In this document: piece after piece, positions 27,736 through 39,399 of the stretch
How the letters are laid out: every line of letters begins with the position of its first letter
Position numbering within the stretch: position 1 is the first letter of the stretch
Source: Halichoerus grypus
Lineage: Eukaryota > Chordata > Mammalia > Carnivora > Phocidae
Direction: 5' to 3'
Assembly: GCF_964656455.1 (NCBI RefSeq)
Contig: NC_135717.1
Span: 152,199,793 to 152,263,792 of the forward strand
DNA length: 64,000 bases
Notes under the pieces: model-generated
The model's input: only the letters and a program-made list of their open reading frames with translations
Database searches by the model: none
What the model was told of the DNA's origin: nothing
Position numbers and translations under genes: made by a program

Positions 27736-27889
27736 GAAATCTAAGACTTTTAAACAGTCTATGATTCCAGTAGCGGTGTCACCCACATCTTAACACAACA
27801 TTCACGTGTCATTCTACAAAGGTGTTACAGAATAGTAAAACACCGCTCCAATATATAATTTATACAAGTGCCTGTCACCACTGTGGCTC

Positions 27890-28065
27890 TTTATATTCAT
27901 TAGTTTATTTAAATCTCACTTTTTAAAAATGTACAGTGTGAATATTTAACAGATGAGAATCAAGGTCCAGATAGATCAAGTTTCTTGCCTGGGTTCACAC
28001 AGCTAATGAGTGATGTCACCAGGACTCAAACCCAGATCCTAAGCCCACACTCTTTCCTCTGCAAT
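27890..28065 (-). mobile_element. MIR (antisense)
   Basis: It has ttaacagatgagaatcaagg, gcctgggttcacacagctaa, ggactcaaacccagatccta and cactctttcctctgc. Confidence 0.75.
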
Positions 28066-29393
28066 AAACAATACACACACATACACAGACACCTGAATCA
28101 CAATTCATAGTTCTTTCCATTCTTTTATCCTTTTATCATGAATCTGTGATAACAGTTCTTCCTGTGAAATTTTAAAATAAATAAATGAAGCCTTTATAAA
28201 GCACTCTAGAGCCCATGGAAAGTTTTAAATCATTGCCTGATTCGTCCCGCCTGGCTCTCATTCTCAAATCTGTGTTTTCTTTGGAATCTAGAGACTGAAA
28301 TAATCTACTGAGAGTAAATGAAAGAAGCCACAGAGCATTTGTTGGCCAAAGGACAAAGGGGGGGGGGAGGGTCCCCTTCACTTTAAGTGTTAAAACAAAA
28401 CTGTCCATTATCCTACACACTGAATTATTGTCAGCATCTTTAGAAGGGAAGCAGACACGTTGATTGCATTTCAAATATAAAACTGATAGCAATTAGTGAA
28501 GGGAAGAGAGAGATGAGCTTTATTGTCTACAACCACTGTCCGCTCTTTCAAGCCATGGTCCTTAGGATATGGTTTCTTATTGAATTTTTCACTCTCATTA
28601 GTGGTTTTTAACAGTGAATTTCTAGATACCCAAGTCCAAACCAGGCCAAGATTATTTAATTCTGAACTGTTAGGTATCCCTAAGAAACCACCCAAAAATG
28701 CCAGAAAAAGTTCACATGACCCACATGTATATAGTGAGATTAATATCTCACAGAAATGCCTCATTAATGTCAAAATAATTCACTTAAACATTTTCCTGGC
28801 AAAACATAAAACTTCTATGACAGAGAATAATATTGCAGAGGTACCAAGACTAAAACAAGCTGAATAGTCTCCAATCAGATGACCAACTGATTAACTGATG
28901 AAGAAAAAAGAAAATATTATTACTATTGGAAAAGCCGGGTTCTGGTCCAATATACTTCCAATGCTACTGAACATCATTTTGCGTCATCCACAGAAAGACT
29001 TCACATATTTGGTCAACAAAATGAGAAACTGGTTTCCAAACTGGTTTTAAGTCCTAATCCTATTTTCCATGAAAAATAGTTTGTACTTTAAAGAGCTCAG
29101 GATGATAATGCCCTTGGAAAAAATTCAATTTTGTGGCTGGCTTGTTATTATAGATACAAACCATCTTAGGTGTCAGCTACAAGCTCAAGCATCTTATTCC
29201 TCTCTTTGGCTTATGGAGCAAAGAAATATTAATAAAAGCATCTCCCCTGATCTTATAACCTAAGTTTCAACTAGCAATGAATATGATTCCCAGCACTATA
29301 AATAGTCTTATAAATCTTGCCTTTCCTAACAGACTGAACTTTTCCATTTTCTTGAATATTAGCAATAAAAGTACCATGTATAAATGTCCTTAA
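28066..29393. other. Unassigned spacer
   Basis: It contains a G run at about 28361-28370 and otherwise ordinary A+T-rich sequence. Opposing short frames at 28471-28773 (minus) and 28523-28867 (plus) overlap; neither shows a domain, and the overlap argues against both. Confidence 0.4.
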
Positions 29394-29409
29394 GATTTGG
29401 GCAAGGCTG

Positions 29410-29580
29410 GGGCACCTGGGTGGCTCAGTCGGTTAAGCGTCTGCCTTCGGCTCAGGTCATGATCCCAGAGTCCTGGGATCGAGTCCCACATCGGGCTCTC
29501 TGCTCAGCAGGGAGTCTGCTTCTCCCTCTCACTCTTCCTCTCTCTCAAATAAATAAAATCTTTAAAAAAAAAAAAAAAAA
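29410..29580 (+). mobile_element. Can-SINE with TSD, shortened CT block
   Basis: It has the head ggcacctgggtggctcag and the tail ctctctctcaaataaataaa plus 17-18 A. The perfect 16-bp TSD gatttgggcaaggctg is at 29394-29409 and 29581-29596. The CT-rich part is about 30 bp shorter than in other copies. Confidence 0.96.
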
Positions 29581-29596
29581 GATTTGGGCAAGGCTG

Positions 29597-29959
29597 TCAC
29601 AAAATTCAAAATATGTAGTCCCTATGGACAGTTGGCTTTTCATATGGTTAAAGGTAGTGAAGCAATTCCAGGAGTGCACAGGGAATAAAGAGGAAAGGCT
29701 CAGAATAACAGGGGTAAGGCAGAATCAAGAAAATATCCTGGGTTTTTAAATGCATGATTTTTGTTATACAGGCAGTTTCAAATAGAGTAATTCAAGCTGA
29801 GGTGTTTGTTTATTTTGGTTCTCCTTAGGGAAACATGCACAGCAGCAAAGGATCATGGAAAAGGCCGGGGACAGAGGGGGGGGCAGGGGGCTTGGATAAA
29901 AAAGGCTTCAATCCCAGTTCCATTCTTCTAGCACAAAGACGTAGGCAATAAAAACAAAT
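29597..29959. other. Unassigned spacer with G-rich tract
   Basis: Ordinary sequence with a G-rich stretch at about 29872-29890 (gacagaggggggggcagggg). Confidence 0.4.
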
Positions 29960-30360
29960 TGATAATAATAATAGCTACCAGTTATTGAAGCTTAAAGGGA
30001 GCCAGACCCTGGTCAAAGTGTTTTATGTCTATTAACTCACTTAATTCTATGAGGTAGTGAAGTGTTCAGAAGGATGGGTTCTGAGCTAGATTGATTTTTA
30101 AAACTTGATTTTTAAAACTCTCCCATTTACTAGCTATATGATCCTAGACAAGTTGCTCTTCTGCAGAATCATCATACAATGGCATCTACCTCCTAGACTG
30201 CTTACGAGAATTAATGAGCTAATACTTAGGTTAAGCATATAAAACAGTGTTTGTTTGGCACGAAGCAGACACTCAATCAATGTTTGCTATTGTTACTTCC
30301 ATTTTACATTTAGGAAACTGAGACACAGAAAGTCTATTTGCTAAAGATATGATGATTAAT
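29960..30360 (-). mobile_element. MIR (antisense) interrupted by a second MIR
   Basis: The left part (29960-30055) has taatagctaccagttattga and ctattaactcacttaattct. The right part (30306-30360) has cattttacatttaggaaact and gagacacagaaagtct. A sense MIR lies between. Confidence 0.7.
30056..30305 (+). mobile_element. MIR nested in another MIR
   Basis: It has gatgggttctgagctagatt, tcccatttactagctatatg, gaattaatgagctaatactt, and ends with cactcaatcaatgtttgcta. Confidence 0.7.
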
Positions 30361-31514
30361 ATCTAACTAATGAACCTGTAATAGTTGGCCTTTGTAAATA
30401 ATTGATACATGATAGCTATTTTTCATCCTATAATAAACAAAGAGGTCACTGTGAAAACAACTCTCTGGTATTCAAAATTGTGCTTTGCCTAAACTGAACA
30501 CAAAGAGTTCCAAGTGTAGATTCCTAATACAAAACATTCAGGTAGCTATCAATTATTATCTTACTCTTCCTCTTGCATTCCTGATCATAAATCCAAAGCA
30601 CATCAATAAATTATACAGACTGAATGGATATCTACATTCTGCATTAACTATTATACTGAGGCACTGATCTGTAAAATGGGCAACCCAAACTGACCCCCCC
30701 CCCACAGACACACACACAGCAGAGCACTTTCAGGGTGAATTCTCCACTCTTCAGACCCTGGCCTACTGGCTAGACAGTCTCAGGAACTTGACACTGAAAA
30801 GAGAACACAGCCATCTCTTTGGGACAGATCCCCCTTAACCAAGCTTATCACCGAAACCCATGTACAAAACCAGAATGCCAAATGACTACAAGGACATATA
30901 ACACACCAAGCAGATCTGAGATTAGATCAGTTTATGGCTGTATTCACTCCCTGTGAACAATCTGCATGGAAAGTGGATTATAATTAAAAGGCTCCTTGAT
31001 GAATATAGAACCAGAAAGAAGGCAGATTGTGCCATCTCCAGTGTAATCAGAACTGAAGAGTTCATATTAGGGCTTGATCAGTCCAGCCCTTTGTTCTGCA
31101 GATAGCCTCTCCCAGACATAATTTAATTTGTTTACCCTTCCTCTGAGGCTAGTTAATCCCCTTTCTGAAGGACTCCTTTCTTCATCTCTGAGAATAACTT
31201 CAAGCCTGTTATAGTCAAAGCCTTGGGGCCTAGAAGCTATCCCATCCTTTCAGGTGATCTGCCTGAATAATCTGATTCCTTTTATGTTTGTGTCACAATT
31301 TCGCTCTCTTAGAAGGCAATTTCCTTCCCAAAGTTCAAAGCACATAGGTAGGGACATCCCTATTTCTATCAAATACCAACAGTAAGATAATTACCTTGCC
31401 TAACACAAAATAAATCCTCCCAAAATGCAATGCCTCCTTTTCATAGGTCAGCAACAGTTTTACCTCCTTGGGTGGCAGGTAGAGGTGTTCATGGGGACCC
31501 TGGCAGATCTAAGG
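30361..31514. other. Unassigned spacer
   Basis: It contains a C run followed by (CA)n near 30694-30717. No gene or named repeat otherwise. Confidence 0.4.
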
Positions 31515-32285
31515 GTCAGTTCTTTCATTTACTCATTTAACTTCTATTTACTGGGTGTCTTATTATGGGCCAAGCACTGAGCAAAGCACTGTGAGTCAAC
31601 AGGATGTAAAAAGGACACAGACTCTGCCTGCCCAGATCTCTGAGCACTGTGAAACAGACACTAATCATTTACTGCAATCCCACCAGAGAAGGGAAAAGTA
31701 CAAACTGAGAAAGTACCCTGGAGGGAAAAAAGAAATACAGTCCTTTGAGAAAACTAGTGAGCTGACCCAACCAGGAGGGTTAAAAACCCTTCCCTGAAGA
31801 AAACAAGATTTGAGTGGAGGTTGAAAGGAGAGTAGTAGGCACTAACCGGGAGAGCAGAGAGCTGCCAGGAGGGTTTGGGGGGACCGAAAAGCAGCTTCAG
31901 ATGAAGGAAACTGCACTGCAGAAGCCTTGAGGCTTTGTGAGTAGCAAGCAGCATGGGGCGTAAGAGGAATCTAAAGAAGGTCAAAGATATCCAGAGGTCA
32001 ATGAGCCACTGGGCAAAGCAATCACAAGACAGGTGGTACAGATAGGAAGGACAGGTGGTCCTACTCAGGCCATGCAGGACGTTGCCAGCCAAAATACAGA
32101 TTTTGATCTTTATCCTGGGGTGAAGAATTTTAGAGTCAGTTGATGATTCTTGATCAGATTTGCCCCTCTTAAGATCACTCTCCCCCCAGAGTGGAGAGTC
32201 AGTTGGAGGGGCTATGAAGGTGGCTGGGGCATCAACCGGAGAGACAATCACAGTAGTCCAGGCAAGAGATGCTGGTTCCTCAGTG
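31515..32285 (-). mobile_element. L2 (antisense), long 3' part
   Basis: It opens with cttctatttactgggtgtct, gggccaagcactgagcaaag and continues through the reversed L2 3' coding and UTR phrases: gtactcaggccatgcaggac-like region, agattttgatctttatcctg, ttgatcagatttgcccctct and cacagtagtccaggcaagag. About 770 bp are recognisable. Confidence 0.75.
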
Positions 32286-32329
32286 ATTAGCAGAGATGAA
32301 GAGAAATGGCAGGACTGAGATACTGCAAA

Positions 32330-32610
32330 AATAAATGTCCATTAACAGGCAAGGGGTAAGAAAAACTTGTCCCACTGTGTGGACATTACTACTCAGTGAT
32401 GAAAAGGAATAGACTATAGTCAGAAACTTAGAGGTACAGCAAAAGGGAACTGACAAGAAAGGCACACAAGGGAATTTCTAGGGATGAAATCTAAATTGTG
32501 TTGGTAACTACATGGGCATACAAACTGGTCAAAATTCATCAAAATATATGTTTAAATAGCTAAATTTTATTGTATGTAAAGTATATCTCAAAAAGGTTGA
32601 TTTTTTTTAG
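32330..32610 (+). mobile_element. Old L1M 3' end, internally deleted
   Basis: It has aaatgtccattaacaggcaa, tactactcagtgatgaaaag, caagggaatttctagggatg, ggtcaaaattcatcaaaata and tatgtaaagtatatctcaaa. Parts between these phrases are shorter than in intact L1M ends. Confidence 0.7.
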
Positions 32611-32629
32611 AAATCAGTCCATCTTAATT

Positions 32630-32722
32630 ATTAAGAACATGGATTTTGGAATCATACAGACATGAGTTTGAACCCTAGCTCGACCACTGGTAACTGTGTC
32701 ACTCTAGGAAAGCCAATAAAAT
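32630..32722 (+). mobile_element. MIR fragment
   Basis: It has taagaacatggattttggaa, gagtttgaaccctagctcga and actggtaactgtgtcactct. Confidence 0.7.
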
Positions 32723-32875
32723 GGGGAGGGAGGATCTGGCTATTTTAAGTTTAGCCAGTTTAGCAAATCACCCCATTTAGCACATTGCCAAATACAAAAG
32801 CAAGAGAGCCTATCATTCAAATTACATTCTTTGACACAGTAAGAGCAGTAGGTAAAGCAGCAAACATTTCTTGAG

Positions 32876-33415
32876 TGTGTATGGGGTTGGAACAAATCAC
32901 CCCAAGATGTGCCACTTTGGCATGGGGATTATTTTGAACTGAAAACAATCAAGGTCCAAAAGACGCAAGAAGAAGCTGTGACCTTTCCCCTAACTGCCTA
33001 AAAGAATTTAGATAGAGGACCTGCTTCAGAAAGAGAGTTATTATCATAGATAACTATAGTATAATATGAACTAGGCATGGTAGACAAGGAAGAACCTAGC
33101 AAGGCCTATTTGATCAAAGTCCTCTCTATGTCCCATTGCTTCTGTATGGCCCAGCAATGTCGGTTTGCCAAATATTTACTCTTTTTTAATCTTCCCATGA
33201 ATTACTGTCCTTCCCTTTAAAGTCCCAGACCCCGACCCTCTTCTCCTTAGTTCAGGATGACATATATACCTCATTTTGCCTGTCTTTAGAGTCTCATGTT
33301 TATGTGGATGCCCCATATGTATGTAATTAAATTTGATTTTCTCCTATTAATCTGTCTCATGTCAATTTGATTCTTAGACCAGCCAGAAGAATCTTGAAAG
33401 GTAAGGAAAAGTTTT
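32876..33415 (+). mobile_element. Solo LTR of an endogenous retrovirus-like element
   Basis: A 540-bp block ends in the LTR-style order tttgcctgtctttagagtct, an attaaa-type poly(A) signal (gtaattaaatttgattttct), and taatctgtctcatgtcaatt. No retroviral coding sequence adjoins it. The family name and exact ends are not determined. Confidence 0.55.
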
Positions 33416-33439
33416 CCTCCTCAATAAATGCTTCCTATT

Positions 33440-33610
33440 CTTAGGCATGTGGTTGGCCCTACAGATGTTGTCTCATTTGATCCTAATAAATACTCTAAGA
33501 GGTGGCCATTGTTCTTCTAGCTTTGAAATGTAGAAATCTCCCAGGAAACAGTAACTTGGCCAAAGTCATTCAGAGAGTGAACATAGAGCCCAAGGTCCTT
33601 GCAGTGGTGA
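33440..33610 (-). mobile_element. MIR (antisense), decayed
   Basis: It has gatgttgtctcatttgatcc, taacttggccaaagtcattc and agagcccaaggtcct. Confidence 0.65.
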
Positions 33611-33736
33611 GAGAGTGCCACCTTGGACCCACCTTCGGTGACCTAGGAGGAAACCTGAGGGTCCTCACAGGATATTTGTGAGGCAGCACTTAAACACAGG
33701 TGGTCTAATAGATTATTTTAAATGCACACAATTGGG

Positions 33737-34149
33737 GGTGCATGGGTTGAACGTCCAACTTTTGATTGCAGCTCAGGTCATGATCTCAGGGTTGTGAGAT
33801 TGAGCCCCTTGTCAGGCTCTGCGCTCAGTGGGGAGTTTGCTTGAGATTCTCTCCTTCTCCCTCTGGCCTTCCCCCTGCTCCCTTTCTCCCTCTCTCTCTC
33901 TAAAATAAATAAATAGGGGCGCCTGGGTGGCTCAGCATCTGCCTTCGGCTCAGGTCATGATCCCAGGGTCCTGGGATCGAGCCCCACATTGGGCTCCCTG
34001 CTTGGTGGGAAGCTTACTTCTCCCTCCTCCACTCCCCCTGCTTGTGTTTCCTCTCTCGCTGTCTCTCTCTCTCTGTCAAATAAATAAATAAAATCTTTAA
34101 AAAAATAAAAAATAAAAATAAATAAATAAATCTTTTTAAAAAAATCAAC
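33737..34149 (+). mobile_element. Old Can-SINE carrying a younger SINE in its tail
   Basis: The body lies at 33737-33900 (gtgcatgggttgaacgtcca, ctcaggtcatgatctcaggg, gagattgagccccttgtcag), with the tail split by a second SINE. The whole unit is flanked by the 20-bp perfect TSD tttaaatgcacacaattggg at 33717-33736 and 34150-34169. Confidence 0.92.
33916..34114 (+). mobile_element. Can-SINE nested in the A-rich tail of another SINE
   Basis: It is the TGTCAAATAAA-tailed type. The head lacks about 11 bp: ggctcag is followed directly by catctgcc, without the usual gttaagcg segment of the A-box region. A TSD-like aaaataaataaata is present at 33902-33915 and 34115-34128, but both copies are low-complexity, so the exact target is uncertain. 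Confidence 0.9.
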
Positions 34150-34214
34150 TTTAAATGCACACAATTGGGACACTTATTATTTTGCTTTTATTGTATCCAT
34201 CGTTAAGGGCACTA

Positions 34215-34500
34215 TCTTAGTCTATTCAGGCTGCTGTAACAAAATATCACAGACTGGGTAACTTATAAACAACAGAAATTTACTTCTCCCCATACTGGAG
34301 GCTAGAAATCTGAGATCAGGATGTCTGCATGGTCAGGTGAGGGCAGGTCTTCCAGGTAGCAGACTTCCATATATCCTGACAAGGTGGTAGGGGACAAGAG
34401 AGCTCTCTTCAGCATTAATCTCATTCATGACAACTCTGCTCTCACAACCTAACCACTTCCCAAAGACCCCACCTCCTAATGCCATCACACTGGGCTTTAG
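34215..34500 (-). mobile_element. MaLR-type LTR (antisense)
   Basis: It has ctattcaggctgctgtaaca, gactgggtaacttataaaca, ctccccatactggaggctag, tcccaaagaccccacctcct and atgccatcacactgggcttt. It is a reversed MLT1/MST-like LTR. Confidence 0.75.
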
Positions 34501-37124
34501 AATCGTGATAGTGGTTTTTTGTTTATGGTGATGAATTAAATTTCCTTTCTAAAATGAGTTTAAGTTTTTAAGTAAATCAAATTAAAACTATGAGGGAATT
34601 GACAGTATGGGCACTACTTAGGTATCTCAAAATTGTGAAGAGGATTTGGAAATGACTGAAGTTGAGAAAGGCTGGGTCAGCCCAAGTGGACAAGTGCTAG
34701 GGCCCCAAGATGCCAGGAAGGTGGGCCAGGGAGGCAGAGAGGATGTTGGCCAGGGCTGTAGCAACCTTAGACAGACTGAGAAGAGAGTTTATACTCATGT
34801 CAATGCTTCCGCCCATTTGAGTGATGTCATGACATCTAGGGACAAAACCCGGGCCTTGGAGAAGGAATAAAAATGAGGAAGGAAGACTGGCAAGAGGGAG
34901 AAAAATCAGGGGAAGATAGGAAGAGAGCTGGAGCAAATGATAAGGACAGGGTACCTGTCAATGCCAGACCAGATACCAGTGCTATTATTTTTCCACTCCA
35001 GCTAGGACAGCTTTTTAGGGAAAGCCTAAACAACTCAAAGCTTTTCTTAGAATCTCTTTTCCTCTATGAACTAGGGAAAATCCAGCTGTAAAGTTATCAT
35101 TTTCAGAAAAAAAAGAATTAAAATAATGAATCTTCTTGTACTTTCGACTTCATTCTGTCACTGTCACAGGTGGCTTCTGGAGATGAGGCAAGAGACAATA
35201 GAGTAATTATTCCTAGAAAAAAACAACGATGCTCTGCAAATTTAAATCCATTGCCTCTTACATCAGGCACTGTATTTCTTAAGCAAAGTCTTTGCAGAGC
35301 AGCTGGATGGTACACATGATATATTCTTCTTAAACCCAGGACTAGTTTATGTGGTTGTTTTCCTAGTCTCATATCCAAACTAATCCTTAGGGGATTTTAA
35401 AAATGCTTATGGAATTTATTCTATGCCATGTTTTCTTTCCTGTTTCTCTCAGCAGTCCTAGCATATTCTAACTTAAGATTTGGTTAAATTAACTTCTAAG
35501 CAAAGCCCCTAAATTCTACTCTGATACTTATACCACCAGCATCCCCCAAACACATACTGTCTGTGTCCAGGTTCTCAGTAGAGATGTCCTAGAAAGTTCC
35601 TATATTCACCTTTGGAATGAAAGATCCTAAATTGCTATAGAAATTCCTATATTCCTATATTCACCTATGGAAGGATCAAGAGGAAGGGAAGTTCAAAAGC
35701 CTTTTTAGATCTGCAAATTAGTCCGAAGGATGGAAAGGCAGGAGAGTACAGATAGAGCACTGAGAGGTGGCCAGATGTCATGGTCAGACAAGGACAGGAC
35801 CTGGGAGAAAGAAGCAGACAACCCACACCCTATGTGTGAAATCTTTGGGGGAAGAAAAGAGAGTATCATCACATGAGGTAGTTCTGGAGAATGCTTGATT
35901 CAAAATGGACACTGAATGAAGGTTTGCCGATTGAATCAGTAAATGTATGAATGATTGACTGAGCTAGAGGGGCCATGGCAGTCTCAAGAGAGAGAAAATA
36001 GGAGTTGATCACCCAGAACCTTATCCTTATGCTTCTCCAGCCTCAGTCAAAGACGTGTTGAAGGACAGAGGATATATCAGCTATCTTCGCCCCATCGTCT
36101 ACACCCATGTATTAGATCAATATGAGACATGGCATCTCTCCTCCTACACTGTACAATAATGACCATATAATCCCCAAGGGCCTTCTGAGATTAAAGAATC
36201 TGAAACTCCCTAAGAGGAAGAGAGGTGAGAATGTGATATATGATAACTTCCATAAGAACTGCCATAAGTGAAAATGCCCTAAGAGTTGGTCTGGTTATAA
36301 TCATAGCATCCATTGTTTAATAGAACATTTATTGAGAGGTTATTCCCCACCTTATGGTTGATGCAGGACAGGTGTTTGGTCCTGAACTGTGGTGTGGCAG
36401 ACAGAAAAAACTGGGGGAAGAGACAGGAAACATGAATCTGAGCCTTGGCTCAGACACTCAGTGACTTTGAGAAAGGGCATTCCAAGTGAAAAATAACTTG
36501 TGAGCCGTCCCAGAGAGATAAGAAACAGCATATGACTTCAAGAAATTTCAAGAAGCATGGTGTTCAACAAAAGCATCAGGCAGGCATGGCAAGGTTTTAG
36601 GTTAATATGCAGTTAAGTGCTCAGTAAATATTTGTTGAATGCATGAATGAATGAATGAATGAATGAGAAGTAGGCAGAAACAGATCACAGAAGACCTCAT
36701 ATTCATTCTATTCTAAAAACTTAGGTTTACCTTGTAGGTAGTGGAGAATCACCAGTGGGAGAGAACTTTACTCAGACTTAGGTTGTAACTAGGTGCTATG
36801 CTGTATGGAAAATTAATGTAGGGGGAGCAAGAAATGAGACAGAAAGCCTAGCTAGTAGGCAATGTCCTAGAAAGGGAGAACAAATGACTTGGAGAAATCA
36901 GAGCTAAAAGGGAGCATTTGGCAAATGGTTAGATGAAGAGAGTAAGTAGAAGAAAACTTGAATCATGGGCTTTTAAAGGGTGATGAGGTGCTTGATAGTA
37001 GCACTGATTTTTATAGAAAGTGCATGAAGAACAAGTGTAGAAGACAAACTGGTACGTTTGACTTCAGATATGTCGAGAGGAACACCCAGGTGGAAATAAA
37101 CCATTTGAATTAATGAACATTAAC
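34501..37124. other. Long unassigned stretch
   Basis: About 2.6 kb without a recognisable gene. It holds a probable L2-type 3' end at about 36605-36665 (gtgctcagtaaatatttgtt) ending in a (GAAT)n run, and a small imperfect tandem repeat (cctatattcacc) near 35600-35666. Short frames at 34646-34936 and 35118-35378 show no domain. Confidence 0.4.
36641..36665. repeat. (GAAT)n microsatellite
   Basis: Six or so gaat units follow an L2-like ttgttgaatgcatgaatg end. Confidence 0.9.
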
Positions 37125-37355
37125 ATAATAAATACAAATTAAATAAACATTTATTGAGACTTTCTCATGAGCCAAGAGGTGTTCTAAGCTCCTTACATAT
37201 GTGAACTCATTTAATCCTCACAACAGCCCCAGGAAGTAAGGAAGGAACACAAGATACAGAGAGTTTAAGTAACTTCCTAAAGTTCTCAAGCTGGTTAAGT
37301 GGCAGAGTCAGACTCAAACTCAGAATGTCTGGCTCCAAATCCCACTTTCTCAGCC
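37125..37355 (-). mobile_element. MIR (antisense)
   Basis: It has ataaacatttattgagactt, gtgaactcatttaatcctca, gtttaagtaacttcctaaag, cagagtcagactcaaactca and tggctccaaatccc. Confidence 0.85.
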
Positions 37356-37453
37356 TTTGTGCAAATGGACATGTATTTGCCCTTTAATGAGGGTCCAGAG
37401 CCCTCACTCTATCTCTTCTTATAGAAACAGAATTCAAAAAAATAATCAAATTA

Positions 37454-38130
37454 CAGTAGTCCCCCCACTGCCCTTATCCGCAAGAAATATATTCAAGACC
37501 CCCAGTGTATGCCTGAAACCATGGGTAGTATCCTATGCATAGAATGTTTTTTTCTATACATCTATACCTATCATGAAGTCTATTTTATAAATTAGGCACT
37601 GTAAGAGATTAACAACAATAACTAATAATAAAATAAGACAATTAGAACAATACTATAATAAAGTTATATGAATGTGATCTCTCTCCTGCAATGTATCTTT
37701 TTTTTTAAGATTTTATTTATTTATTTGACAGAGAGACACAGCGAGAGAGGGATCACAAGCAGGGGGAGTGGGAGAGGGAGAAGCAGGCTTCCCGCAGAGC
37801 AGGGAGCCCGATGCGGGGCTCGATCCCAGAACCCTGGGATCATGACCCGAGCAGAAGGCACACGCTTAACGGCTGAGCCACGCAGGCGCCCTCTCCTGCA
37901 ACATATCTTATTGTACTATACTCACCCTTCTTGAGATTATATGAGATGATAAAATGCCTACATGATGAGATGAAGTGAGGGGAATAACATAAGCATTGTG
38001 ACATAGTGTTAAGCTACTATTGACTTTCTAACAACACATGAGAAGGAGAATCATCTGCTTCCTGGGCCACAGTTGACCATGGGTAACTGAAACCACAGAA
38101 AGGAAATCTGTGGTTAAGGAGGGACTACTG
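37454..38130 (+). mobile_element. Complete Tigger/mariner-like MITE with TA duplication
   Basis: Terminal inverted repeats are cagtagtcccccc at the left end (37454) and ggagggactactg at the right end (to 38130), which are complementary with one difference. A TA dinucleotide flanks each side (37452-37453, 38131-38132), as for Tc1/mariner transposition. The interior (aacaacaataactaataata, gataaaatgcctacatgatg) has no coding capacity. A SINE is inserted at 37699-37890; without it the element is about 470 bp. Confidence 0.88.
37699..37890 (-). mobile_element. Can-SINE (antisense) inside a MITE
   Basis: Complete copy of the TGTCAAATAAA-tailed type. The 18-bp TSD ctctcctgcaatgtatct at 37681-37698 and ctctcctgcaacatatct at 37891-37908 differs at two positions. 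Confidence 0.95.
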
Positions 38131-38375
38131 TAAAGTGATGATTTTTTTTTAAGCACACAAAATGTAAGAATTCCAGCCATCAGATTGAATAGTATTATTG
38201 CTAGTGATTTAGCACAGTCAAATCTCAATCTACATTTTAATATACATCTGGTCTCCAAAGCAAACAAGATATGTTATTTTTATATTCATTTTTCAAGTGA
38301 TACTTCTTTATATAATTTATTTAGAGAAAATTAAGTAGCATCTGTCATGTGTTAAGTAAAGATAAAATCGGCCTT

Positions 38376-38566
38376 GGGGCGCCTGGGTGGCTCAGTCAGT
38401 AAGCGTCTGCCTTCGGCTCAGGTCATGATCCCAGGGTTCTGGGATCGAGCCCCACATCAGGCTCTCTGCTGGGCAGGAAGCCTGCTTCTCCCTCTCCCAC
38501 TCCCCCTGCTTGTGTTCCCTCTCTCACTCTCTGTCAAATAAATAAATAAAATCTTTAAAAAAAAAA
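38376..38566 (+). mobile_element. Can-SINE with TSD
   Basis: TGTCAAATAAA-tailed type. The 18-bp TSD aaagataaaatcggcctt (38358-38375) and aaagataaaattggtctt (38567-38584) has two differences. Confidence 0.96.
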
Positions 38567-38584
38567 AAAGATAAAATTGGTCTT

Positions 38585-39399
38585 TATATGTATTATAAAT
38601 ATTACACAACATATTAAAATATATTTCAATAAAATCTTTAATAATATACCTCTAAAATTGATTTTTAGCTTAAAATTACTCTTTCTAATTACTTTGTAAA
38701 ATAATACAATGATTTTTTTTAATTTCTGAGAGGGTTCATGAAATTATATATTACTATGAAATGGATTTGAGTCTAAAAAGGTCAGAATGAAAATTTTTTT
38801 TAATAAAAAATAAATAAATAATTACAAAGTCAGGAACTACTGCTTGGCACCAAGGTATACTTTCTGCCACTTCAGGACGTTTCAGAACCAAGAGACCTCC
38901 ATGAACAACTACAATAAGAAAAAAAAATCTGAGATCTTTTCCATTCCAAGGTTTGTGGTGGAGGGTTCAGCTTTGACTTGAATCCCTTACCGCACCACTA
39001 AGCACCACAGGGACACAGCTCATGACTTCATAGATGTGCTCAGCTGATGAGCTTCTCTATTAGAAGCTTCATGCTATTTTCATTTGGCTTTAATCCTTGA
39101 TAGAGCAAGACAAAGCTCTCTTTGAAAAGCCAGGTTTAATAGAATGCTCATGTGACACATTCTCAGAAATGGAAGAAAACACTTTTACTTCCTTTCCTAG
39201 TTACCTAAGACTCTAGAACTTACTGTAACTTTAGCAGCAGCCAAAAGAAAGGTCTTTTTTCTTGACCTTTGATCCTTCCTTTTGTTTCCACGAATTTTCT
39301 CCCTCTTTCTGGCTATGGTATAAGGTTTTTTTCTCCCTGAGATTCAGCCCTCAAAGGAAAGCTGAATTTAGACAGGGTAATGGAGCAATCTAAAGAGCT
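38585..39399. other. Unassigned A+T-rich spacer
   Basis: No gene or named repeat seen. Confidence 0.4.

Noticed and set aside
31754..32251. 165-codon minus-strand frame
   Set aside because: It lies entirely in an antisense L2; any residual coding look comes from the L2.
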